From contig QHOZ01000026.1 of the NCBI GenBank assembly GCA_003219495.1, positions 1 to 12,867 on the forward strand: a DNA stretch of 12,867 nt, in the 5' to 3' direction. The notes under the pieces are model-generated. The model had not been told where the DNA came from. It did not search any database and saw only the letters and a program-made list of their open reading frames with translations. Shown here in pieces: positions 6,678 to 12,867 of the stretch. Source of the stretch: Verrucomicrobiota bacterium (lineage in GTDB: Bacteria; Verrucomicrobiota; Verrucomicrobiae; Chthoniobacterales; UBA10450). The translations under genes and the position numbers were made by a program. Each line of letters begins with the position of its first letter. The first letter of the stretch is position 1.

Positions 6678-7826
6678 ATGGAGGCCGCGCCACAGATCCT
6701 AATCGTTGACGACGACGCGACGAGTCGAAGCCTTCTCGCGCGGATGCTGACCGCCGCCGGTTATCATTGTCTGGAAAACGATAATGCGAATGACGCCTTG
6801 AAGCGGGTGCGGTCGGAAAAGCCGGCCGTTCTCCTGCTCGATTTCAAGATGCCGGGAATGGATGGGGCGGAAGCATTACGAAGATTGCGCGCCGATCCGG
6901 ACCCGAATATTGCCCAAACTCCGGTGATCATGCTGACCGGATACGGCGAAAGCGAAGTCACCTGTCTCAATGCAGGCGCGGATGATTTTGTCGTAAAACC
7001 AATCAACGCCGACGTCCTGCGGGCGAGGATCGAAACACAACTGCGAATGCGTTCCTTGCGCTTGCAATTGCAACGCCAGAATCAGGAACTCGAAGCCTGG
7101 CGCCGGGATCTGGAGCGCGATTTGGCGGCCGCGCGCGCGACTCAGCAATCGCTCATCCCTCCAAAGCCTCCCACAATTGCGGGTTGGGAAATCGCCGCTT
7201 GTTATCGTCCCGTCATCGAAGTTGGCGGCGACATTTACGGCTGGCTGCCGATCAAGAACGGACGTTGGTTGTTCTGGATCGCGGATGCGACCGGGCACGG
7301 CGCCGCTGCGGCCTTAATGACGACACTGGCGAAGCTCTTGTTTCATCACGGTCATACCGAACACGAACAGCCGGCCGCGATCATGCAGGCGATCAACAAC
7401 GATCTGCGCGGAATTTTCGCCGGACACTCTTTCATGAGCGCAATGTGCGTGGCTGTCGATCCCAACACCGGCCGCGCAACCGTCGCCGGCGCCGGTCACC
7501 CGCCGTTGCTTGTCACGCGGTTCGGTCGCGGCACCGAAACGATCGCTTCGAGTGCGCCGCCCCTTGGATTGGTGGAGCAATCTCCCTTCGCCGACATCGA
7601 TTTTGAATTGAATCCCGGAGACGCATTCACGCTTTACACCGACGGATTGTTCGGCTCGAGCAAGGAAGCGAAGCCAACGACGCCGACTCAACTTGCCGGC
7701 ATGGTAAATCCCTTTGCCTCAAACGCGGACGCGCTCCTCGAATTAATGTTGAAGGCGACGACGCCGGATGCGAGCGCGTCCCCGCCTGATGACGTGGCGG
7801 CGCTTGTCGTGCGCCGATCCAATTAA
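6678..7826 (+). CDS. Response regulator with PP2C/RsbU-type phosphatase output
   Basis: A cytoplasmic two-domain signalling protein. Residues 5-120 form a receiver domain: acidic DDD (11-13), phospho-acceptor Asp55 in LLLDFKMPGMDG, Thr86 and Lys107. A coiled coil (about 120-160, Gln/Glu/Arg-rich) links it to a SpoIIE/RsbU-like PP2C domain starting near QQSLIPPKPP. That domain keeps the metal-binding signatures VGGDIYGW (Asp185), ADATGHGAA (Asp203), AGAGHPP (270-276), LYTDGLF (Asp322) and DDVAAL (371-376). Phosphorylation of Asp55 probably controls the phosphatase, whose usual targets are phosphorylated anti-sigma-factor antagonists. No such partner or anti-sigma kinase lies nearby, so the target is unknown. 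I chose the ATG at 6678 because it directly precedes the receiver domain; GTG at 6609 and TTG at 6573 are possible in frame but the added residues look disordered. Confidence 0.92.
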   Translation: MEAAPQILIVDDDATSRSLLARMLTAAGYHCLENDNANDALKRVRSEKPAVLLLDFKMPGMDGAEALRRLRADPDPNIAQTPVIMLTGYGESEVTCLNAGADDFVVKPINADVLRARIETQLRMRSLRLQLQRQNQELEAWRRDLERDLAAARATQQSLIPPKPPTIAGWEIAACYRPVIEVGGDIYGWLPIKNGRWLFWIADATGHGAAAALMTTLAKLLFHHGHTEHEQPAAIMQAINNDLRGIFAGHSFMSAMCVAVDPNTGRATVAGAGHPPLLVTRFGRGTETIASSAPPLGLVEQSPFADIDFELNPGDAFTLYTDGLFGSSKEAKPTTPTQLAGMVNPFASNADALLELMLKATTPDASASPPDDVAALVVRRSN

Positions 7827-7834
7827 AGGAAAAC

Positions 7835-7852
7835 AATTTTCACTCGAAAATT
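7835..7852. repeat. AT-rich perfect inverted repeat after the phosphatase gene
   Basis: AATTTTC (7835-7841) and GAAAATT (7846-7852) are perfect reverse complements around a 4-base loop, nine bases after the stop of the phosphatase gene. The stem is AT-rich in a GC-rich region and lacks a following T run. It could be a weak terminator or a binding site ahead of the SWIB gene. Confidence 0.4.
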
Positions 7853-7891
7853 AGTGTTGCTCTGGTGCAAACGAAGCATTAGTCAAACGGT

Positions 7892-8170
7892 ATGCCGAAA
7901 AACAAAACACCTTCAAAACGCAAGCCCAATCCCGCCTTCATGAGACCAGTTCAACCGGACGAGAAGCTCGCCGCTGTCGTTGGTTCGAAACCATTGCCCC
8001 GTTCGGAGCTCACGAAGAAGCTGTGGGATTATATTAAGAAGAACGGTCTTCAAGACAAAACCAAGCGCACTCAGATCAATGCCGACGACGCGCTCCGGCC
8101 GGTTTTTAACGGCAAGAGCCAAGTGAGCATGTTCGAGATGACGAAACTCGTCTCGGGCCATATCACATGA
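7892..8170 (+). CDS. Stand-alone SWIB domain protein
   Basis: A 92-residue basic protein. Residues 1-20 are Lys/Arg/Pro-rich (MPKNKTPSKRKPNPAFMRPV) and probably disordered. Residues about 22-92 match the SWIB/MDM2 fold: GSKPLPRSELTKKLWDYIKK, then GLQDKTKRTQINADDALRPV, FNGKSQVSMFEMTKLVSGHI. SWIB is the domain of the SWI/SNF chromatin-remodelling subunit BAF60. In bacteria it occurs alone or fused to topoisomerase I, notably in Chlamydiae and relatives, where a role in nucleoid compaction or DNA topology has been suggested. The basic N-terminus fits DNA contact, but that is inference. The start is ATG, 65 nt after the phosphatase gene, with no clear Shine-Dalgarno. A hairpin-rich gap begins 20 nt after its stop. 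Confidence 0.9.
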   Translation: MPKNKTPSKRKPNPAFMRPVQPDEKLAAVVGSKPLPRSELTKKLWDYIKKNGLQDKTKRTQINADDALRPVFNGKSQVSMFEMTKLVSGHIT

Positions 8171-8190
8171 TCGGCAAAATCGAAGCTTGG

Positions 8191-8288
8191 CTCCGGCGCT
8201 AGGCGCCGAGTTGGAATTGAAGCCGGCGATAACCCTCGCCGAGAGGACGGTTCCCTGCGAGAAGGGCGCACTTGCGCGCTCCCTCGCA
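8191..8288. repeat. Cluster of three consecutive hairpins (REP-like or RNA element)
   Basis: Three inverted repeats lie head to tail. First: CTC plus GGCGC (8191-8193, 8195-8199; one C bulged) pairs with GCGCCGAG (8203-8210), loop TAG. Second: CGGCGA (8224-8229) with TCGCCG (8236-8241), loop of six. Third: TGCGAG (8256-8261) with CTCGCA (8283-8288), enclosing GCGC (8266-8269) with GCGC (8274-8277). The gap between the SWIB and thioredoxin genes is thus almost fully foldable. It may be an extragenic palindromic repeat, a terminator without T run, or a structured leader. The plus-strand frame from a TTG at 8187 stays open through it, probably by chance. Confidence 0.5.
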
Positions 8289-8306
8289 TTGATCGACTTT
8301 TCGCCT

Positions 8307-8768
8307 GTGAAAAATCTGTTACTTGCGATTTCGCTCGCGGCCGCGTTGCTCTATTCCAACAGCGCACGCGCGGAGTCGGCCTGGATTACAGATCTCAAAA
8401 AGGCTCAGGAGGAAGCCAAGGCAAACCACAAGCTGGTCCTGGTTAATTTTACCGGGTCCGACTGGTGCGGATATTGTATTCTGCTCGAGCGGGCAATTCT
8501 CTCGAAGCCGGAGTTCAAAGACTACGCGAACAAGAACCTTGTCTTACTGGAAATCGACTTTCCGCGTCGCGACGGTCCGAAATGGAACGCACAAAGCGTC
8601 GATTTGAAAAAGCAGAATCTGCAATTGGCGGAGAAGTACGACGTGAGCGGATTTCCCACGCTGGTGATGCTGGACGGTGAAGGGAAAATGGTTTGGCGGT
8701 TCGACGGTTATTACAGTGGCGGCCTCGCTACTTTTCTGGCCGAGCTGGATAAGGCGCGCAAAGGCTGA
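8307..8768 (+). CDS. Exported thioredoxin-fold protein
   Basis: A 153-residue protein, probably periplasmic, that reduces or exchanges disulfides. Residues 1-22 (MKNLLLAISLAAALLYSNSARA) form a signal peptide with a likely ARA/ES cleavage site. The mature part has the redox motif WCGYC (Cys54, Cys57) preceded by LVNFTGSD, and the cis-proline motif GFPT (Pro117), then LVMLDGEGKMVWRFDGY as the last strands. The long insert with FPRRDGPKWN is like thioredoxin_7 members and not classical TrxA. I chose the GTG at 8307 since it begins the signal peptide. The frame is open back to a TTG at 8187, but that part overlaps the hairpin cluster and would bury the signal. It is convergent with the sensor kinase, with 31 nt between stops. 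The partner and direction of the reaction are unknown. Confidence 0.85.
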   Translation: MKNLLLAISLAAALLYSNSARAESAWITDLKKAQEEAKANHKLVLVNFTGSDWCGYCILLERAILSKPEFKDYANKNLVLLEIDFPRRDGPKWNAQSVDLKKQNLQLAEKYDVSGFPTLVMLDGEGKMVWRFDGYYSGGLATFLAELDKARKG

Positions 8769-8799
8769 TCCCGTCTCTCGTTGTCGATCTTTGGCGAAA

Positions 8800-10692
8800 C
8801 TAATTAACGCCGCTTGGTTCAAACGCCCGCTGTAACACATTCGCCAGCTCGTGACGGGTGAATGGCTTCGGTAGCGCCGCGCGAAAACCGTAACTCAAGA
8901 ATTCGGCCAATGCGGCTTCGTCCGAGTAACCGCTGCAAATGATCGCGGTCACGTTCGGATCAAGATTGCGCAAATGCTCAATCGTCGCGACGCCGCCCAT
9001 TCCCCCGCGAATCGTAGCATCTAAAATCACGGCGCGAAAATTTTCGCCCGAACGCATCGCGTCTTCGTACGTCTCGAGCGCGGCTGCGCCGTCAGGCACC
9101 GCCGTTACTTGATAGCCCAACGTTCCAAGCAATTCTGAGGTCAGATCGCGAATCGCGGCTTCATCGTCCATCACCAGCACTCGATCACTGCTGTAGTTGA
9201 AATAGTTCTCTACTTCGTCCGGCTCAGCGAGCGTGGGCTCCGCTTCCACCGCGGGCAGATAGAAAGCGAATGTCGACCCTTCAGGCGACGTACCTTCGAG
9301 CTGAAGAACGCCGCCGTGTTTTTTGATCACCGAATAACTGATTGAAAGTCCTAGCCCACTCGCAGCGGCTTTGGTCGTGAAATAAGGATCGAAAATCTTC
9401 GTGATCGTTTTGGGATCGATTCCACCGCCGTTATCTTGGACCGCAATCTTCACGTAACGGCCCGCTCGTAATGGAACGCCGGAATTCTCGCCGATGTCGA
9501 TGTTGCTCGCGCACACGCGAAACGTGCCGCCGGCGGGCATCGCCTCCCGCGCATTGATCACAAGTGCGTTGAGAACTTGCTCGATCTGGCCGGGATCAAC
9601 CGCGGCGTTCCAAAGATCCTCTGGAACATCCACCTCCGCGCGCAGATTCGAGCCGTGCAATGAGAATTCCGCCGCGTCCCGGACGATTTCCGAAACCGCG
9701 GCGACGCGTTTCAGCGGCGCGCCGCCTTTCGAAAACGTCAGCAACTGGTTCGACAATTGCGCGGCTTGTTGCGCCGCCTGACCGGCGCGAGACAAAAACG
9801 AAAGCAGACTTCTCGATTCGGCCGGAGCTTCGATTTGCGCCAGTCCGATGTTCCCCGAGATGACCGTCAGGATGTTGTTCAAATCATGAGCGATTCCGCC
9901 GGCAAGCGTGCCGAGCGATTCCAACTTGCTCGTCGTGAGACGTTCCTGCTCCGTCCGCTTGCGATCGCTCACGTCCCGCAAAAATACGGAAACGCCCCCA
10001 CCGCTCGGATATGCCAGCAATTCGAACCATGCGCGTCCGCTCTCGTCGCTCGCTTCAAATTCGACAGCGGTTTGCTCGGACATTGCGTGCTGATAGTGCT
10101 TGGCAAACGCGTCACCGGTAAATTCCGGCACTGCCATCCAAAAATCCTGTCCAAGCAACTCTTCGCGTTTGCGGCCTAATATTTTTTCGGCCTGCGGATT
10201 CACGAAAGTAAACTTCCAATTTCGGTCCACCGCGAAAAATCCGTCGCTAGTCTTCTGCAAGATGTCGGTCATCTTGCGCACCGTCTCCTGCAACTCGAGA
10301 CGGGTTTGGTTGCGCTCGACCAGCGCGCGAATTCGCCGCTCCGCCACGGACAAGCGAACGTTCAACCGAGCCGGGTCGATCGGTTTGGTCAGGTAATCAT
10401 TCGCGCCTGCTTCGAGCGCTTCCTGCAAGTCCGCCGGATCGTCACGCGCCGTGACCAACAAGATGAAATAATCTTCGCCGTTTTCGGTTGCGCGTAATTC
10501 ACGGCAAAGATCGACACCGCTCTTGCCGGGCAACATCCAATCGAGGATCAAAAATGGAAACGGGCTTTTGCCCATCTCAACTTCTGCTTCCTCCACGCTC
10601 GCGACCGCGTGCACTTCATGCCCGCGCAGCTCGATCAATCGCGTCAAAGCACGGCGGCTTTCCGGATGATCCTCAACCAGGAGAATTCTCAT
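8800..10692 (-). CDS. Hybrid sensor histidine kinase, REC-PAS-HisKA-HATPase-REC
   Basis: A soluble kinase of 630 residues with no membrane segment. Domains in order: a receiver (2-118; Glu7/Asp8, Asp51 in LILDWMLPG, Thr81, Lys103), a PAS domain (about 140-248, starting TDILQKTSDGFFAVDRNW), a HisKA dimerisation domain with His269 in GGIAHDLNN, and an HATPase domain with N-box Asn380 (NALVINAREAMP), DNGGGI (420-425), FDPYFTTK (434-441) and GLGLS (446-450). A second receiver follows (504-625; Asp509/510, Asp558, Lys609 in LPKPF). All phosphotransfer residues are present; the second receiver has DATIRGG where relatives usually have DLTIPGG. The N-terminal receiver suggests input from another kinase, and PAS an internal ligand or redox signal. 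The ATG at 10692 is preferred to a TTG at 10713. There is no adjacent DNA-binding regulator; the PP2C regulator at 6678 is a possible partner. Confidence 0.93.
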   Translation of the reverse strand: MRILLVEDHPESRRALTRLIELRGHEVHAVASVEEAEVEMGKSPFPFLILDWMLPGKSGVDLCRELRATENGEDYFILLVTARDDPADLQEALEAGANDYLTKPIDPARLNVRLSVAERRIRALVERNQTRLELQETVRKMTDILQKTSDGFFAVDRNWKFTFVNPQAEKILGRKREELLGQDFWMAVPEFTGDAFAKHYQHAMSEQTAVEFEASDESGRAWFELLAYPSGGGVSVFLRDVSDRKRTEQERLTTSKLESLGTLAGGIAHDLNNILTVISGNIGLAQIEAPAESRSLLSFLSRAGQAAQQAAQLSNQLLTFSKGGAPLKRVAAVSEIVRDAAEFSLHGSNLRAEVDVPEDLWNAAVDPGQIEQVLNALVINAREAMPAGGTFRVCASNIDIGENSGVPLRAGRYVKIAVQDNGGGIDPKTITKIFDPYFTTKAAASGLGLSISYSVIKKHGGVLQLEGTSPEGSTFAFYLPAVEAEPTLAEPDEVENYFNYSSDRVLVMDDEAAIRDLTSELLGTLGYQVTAVPDGAAALETYEDAMRSGENFRAVILDATIRGGMGGVATIEHLRNLDPNVTAIICSGYSDEAALAEFLSYGFRAALPKPFTRHELANVLQRAFEPSGVN

Positions 10693-10900
10693 TTCAGCAG
10701 TCCCAAAACTCAATAACCGCCTGATAAAACAGGGCGGCAGCTCGGGAAAATTTGGAGCAGGATGGCTGCCAGGAGTTCGCGATTGACCGCGAAAAGCCTT
10801 CGATCAGATTTTTTCTTAGTCGGATCGACAACGTCGCGGCGCATCTTGCGTTAAAAGCGCCGTCTGCTAGATAAGCCAACGTTCCGCAGTTCTAGAATTC
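10693..10900. other. Divergent intergenic region with two small inverted repeats
   Basis: This 208-nt gap separates the divergent sensor kinase and deacetylase, so it should hold both promoters. It contains GGCAGC (10736-10741) with GCTGCC (10765-10770) and the tighter pair TTCGCG (10776-10781) / CGCGAA (10788-10793) with a six-base loop, followed 15 nt later by a T6 run at 10809. I could not fix a promoter with confidence. Confidence 0.4.
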
Positions 10901-11743
10901 ATGCTTATCCGACGTTCGTTCATTTTTGTCGTTTGCTGCTCGTTGCCGCTGTTCGCACTCCGCGCAGCCGACGCCGCTCCAGCAGGCAAAAAGGAAAAGC
11001 CGGCCCCGACCGAAGCCGTTGATCCCGGCGTCACTTTTGATTGGGTGCACGTCGACGGCCCGTACATCGCGATGACATTCGATGATGGACCAAGCGCGAA
11101 ATTGACACCGAAACTCCTCGATCTGCTCGCCCAACATCACATCAAGGCCACCTTTTTCCTGATTGGCCAAAATGCGGCAGAAAATCCGGAGCTTGTGGCC
11201 CGTGAAGCGCGCGAAGGTCACGAGGTCGCGAATCACAGCTGGTCTCATCCGAACCTCGCAAAGATGTCCGAGGACGGAGTTCGGGGGCAGTTACGTAAAA
11301 CGGACGACGCCATTAAGAATGGGATGGGCAAAAGTCCGACCCTGATGCGTCCACCGTATGGATCGATTACGCCGCATCAGAAAAAATGGATCCATCAGGA
11401 GTTCGGCTACAAAGTCGTTCTCTGGGATGTCGATCCTCTCGATTGGCGCAGACCCGGTCCGAGCGCGGTGTGCAATCGCATTGTGAAAAACACGCGCGCC
11501 GGATCGATTATTCTCGCGCACGATATTCATCCCGGCACGATCGAAGCGATCCCTTGCGTGTTTAAGGAACTCGAAGCGAAGGGATTCAAGTTCGTAACCG
11601 TTTCGGAACTCATCGCAATGCAGACACCGATACCGCCCAAACCTTCGCCCTCGCCGAAATCTTCGCCTACCGCGAAATCTGCGGGATCGCCAAAGTCACA
11701 ACCGGCAACATCGATATCTCCCACGCCGACCGCGCAGCAGTAA
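10901..11743 (+). CDS. Exported polysaccharide deacetylase (NodB family, CE4)
   Basis: It probably removes N-acetyl groups from peptidoglycan or another cell-surface polysaccharide outside the cytoplasm. Residues 1-26 form a signal peptide (basic MLIRR, hydrophobic core, ADA/AP end). The NodB domain (about 54-236) has motif 1 MTFDDGP with Asp61 (base) and Asp62 (metal), motif 2 HSWSH with metal-binding His112 and His116, motif 3 RPPYG (150-154), motif 4 around DVDPLDW (176-182) and motif 5 ILAHDIH with catalytic His207. All key residues are intact. Residues 245-280 are a Ser/Pro/Lys/Thr-rich tail that may span or contact the wall. The start is ATG at 10901 with no clear Shine-Dalgarno. The dynamin-like GTPase begins 10 nt after its stop and is probably co-transcribed. 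Substrate cannot be settled from sequence. Confidence 0.92.
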   Translation: MLIRRSFIFVVCCSLPLFALRAADAAPAGKKEKPAPTEAVDPGVTFDWVHVDGPYIAMTFDDGPSAKLTPKLLDLLAQHHIKATFFLIGQNAAENPELVAREAREGHEVANHSWSHPNLAKMSEDGVRGQLRKTDDAIKNGMGKSPTLMRPPYGSITPHQKKWIHQEFGYKVVLWDVDPLDWRRPGPSAVCNRIVKNTRAGSIILAHDIHPGTIEAIPCVFKELEAKGFKFVTVSELIAMQTPIPPKPSPSPKSSPTAKSAGSPKSQPATSISPTPTAQQ

Positions 11744-11753
11744 TCTCGCCGGC

Positions 11754-12867
11754 ATGATCGCCGACCGCTATTTGCAGCTCAAAGGCGAGCTCGAACACGT
11801 GCTTGCCGGATCGATCAAGCTCGCTTCGGAGATGCAGCGTTCGCCGGAGCAGATCGACACGCTTCAATCACTTCTGCGCGATATTAGTGAGCCACTGCTC
11901 TTCGTTGTCGTCGGCGAAGTGAAATCGGGCAAGTCGTCGTTGTTGAACGCTCTATTCGGCAATGAATTCGCGAAGGTTGATGTGCTGCCTGCGACGGATC
12001 GCGTTTGGATTTTTCGATATGGCGCCGAGGATAAAACGAACGAGGTCTCACCAACGCTGACGGAACGCTATTTGCCCATTCCATTCCTTCGCGATTTCAA
12101 TGTCGTCGACACGCCCGGCACGAACACGATGGTCAAAGAGCATCAAATGGTGGCCGAGGATTTCATGCCGCGCGCCGACATCGTGCTCTTCGTTTTCTCC
12201 GTCGCTAATCCCTGGACGCAATCGAACTGGGAGTTCCTGGATTTTCTTCAGAAAACCTGGCTCAAGAATGTGATCTTCGTTCTTCAGCAGGTTGATTTAC
12301 GCGAGCCGACCGAGATCGATGTCATCCATCGACATCTTCAAGACACCGCCATGCGTCGCCTTGGATTTGTGCCGCCGCTTTTTCCGGTTTCGGCCCGCAA
12401 GGCGCTACTCGCGCGCACCAGCGGCGTGGACAAGGAAAAATTGTGGGAGGAAAGCGCGTTCGAGCCGTTGGAAGAGCAAATCAACTTTATCGTCACCGAA
12501 TCGGGCGCCCGCATGCTCAAGCTTCGCTCAACTTTTCAGGCGACACGCCCCGCGTTGGAAGATCTAAAGCGGGAGATCCGCAGCCATCTGGAAAAAATTT
12601 CCGCTGATGTCGCAGTCCTTGATCGGCTGCAAACGCTGCTTGATTCCCGCCGCGAACAGATGCTGCGGCAAGTCGGCAGCCTGGTGCGCGAAGTTGAGCG
12701 AACCTATGACGACAGCACGAAGGAGCGCGCGCAGATGCTGCGTCGCAAATTGAGCTGGTGGCGCAGCTTCAATTTGATTTTCAAAAAGAGCGCCGGCCAG
12801 GAGGAATTGGAAAAGCAGATCGAAACGCAATTGCGGCAGTTAATGCAGCCGCAAATGGACAAAGCGA
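11754..12867 (+). CDS. Dynamin-like GTPase, 3'-truncated by window edge
   Basis: A large GTPase of the bacterial dynamin-like group; 371 residues are visible and the frame is open to the right edge. A short N-terminal helix region (1-45) leads to G1 GEVKSGKSS (54-62), a G2-like Thr81 in LPATDR, G3 DTPG (119-122) and a G5-like VSARK (212-216). The expected G4 (N/T)KxD is replaced by QQVD (178-181), keeping only Asp181. From about residue 255 the protein is helical and charged, as in a dynamin stalk, with a Trp/Phe-rich patch (LSWWRSFNLIF, 333-343) that could touch a membrane. Family members bind and reshape membranes on GTP hydrolysis; a role here is inferred only. The start is ATG at 11754, 10 nt after the deacetylase stop. 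The missing C-terminus prevents checking for a membrane-binding paddle. Confidence 0.88.
   Translation, partial: MIADRYLQLKGELEHVLAGSIKLASEMQRSPEQIDTLQSLLRDISEPLLFVVVGEVKSGKSSLLNALFGNEFAKVDVLPATDRVWIFRYGAEDKTNEVSPTLTERYLPIPFLRDFNVVDTPGTNTMVKEHQMVAEDFMPRADIVLFVFSVANPWTQSNWEFLDFLQKTWLKNVIFVLQQVDLREPTEIDVIHRHLQDTAMRRLGFVPPLFPVSARKALLARTSGVDKEKLWEESAFEPLEEQINFIVTESGARMLKLRSTFQATRPALEDLKREIRSHLEKISADVAVLDRLQTLLDSRREQMLRQVGSLVREVERTYDDSTKERAQMLRRKLSWWRSFNLIFKKSAGQEELEKQIETQLRQLMQPQMDKA

Noticed and set aside
8187..8306. N-terminal extension of the thioredoxin-fold protein from a TTG
   Set aside because: The added 40 residues have no domain character, overlap three hairpins, and would place the signal peptide inside the protein.
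10776..10814. Hairpin followed by a T6 run as a terminator
   Set aside because: The T run starts 15 nt after the stem and no plus-strand gene ends there, so it does not fit an intrinsic terminator.
10846..10873. Possible sigma70-like promoter TTGCGT - 16 nt - TAGATA before the deacetylase
   Set aside because: Only half of the consensus positions match, which is near chance in a sequence of this length.

Overview
The window is a GC-rich chromosomal stretch, most likely from a soil member of the Verrucomicrobiota (Spartobacteria/Chthoniobacterales-like). This placement is inference. It rests on a DUF6600-type surface lipoprotein, several exported proteins with Ser/Pro/Thr/Ala-rich tails of the SPTPSP kind, a small lipoprotein with a conserved C-terminal block typical of that phylum, a stand-alone SWIB protein, and weak Shine-Dalgarno use with several GTG starts. 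I see no rRNA, tRNA, CRISPR array, transposase or phage gene.

Layout. Positions 2-1474 (+) hold an archaeal/eukaryotic-style ATP-dependent DNA ligase cut by the left edge. Its stop codon overlaps that of a convergent minus-strand cluster. Read in its own direction, this cluster is a small lipoprotein (6564-6154), aroA (6092-4611), cmk (4719-4063), plsC (4059-3442), a 60-residue membrane protein (3400-3218) and a DUF6600-type lipoprotein (3184-1471). The tight spacing suggests one operon joining shikimate, pyrimidine nucleotide and phospholipid synthesis to envelope proteins. Two reading-frame anomalies lie in it, both at short A runs: a +1 break inside the DUF6600 gene near 2296, and an aroA frame running 109 nt into cmk, where one extra A would produce an AroA-CMK fusion.

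Divergent from it on the plus strand are a response regulator fused to a PP2C/RsbU-type phosphatase (6678-7826), a stand-alone SWIB protein (7892-8170), a hairpin-rich gap (8191-8288) and an exported thioredoxin-fold protein (8307-8768). A large hybrid sensor kinase, REC-PAS-HisKA-HATPase-REC, points back towards them (10692-8800). Last come an exported NodB-family polysaccharide deacetylase (10901-11743) and, 10 nt downstream, a dynamin-like GTPase cut by the right edge (11754-12867).

Most of the window is recognisable core or envelope biology. The items that deserve a second look are the two frame anomalies, the structured gap, the SWIB protein beside an orphan phosphatase-type regulator, and the deacetylase/dynamin pair. 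I do not see a clearly new multi-gene system.
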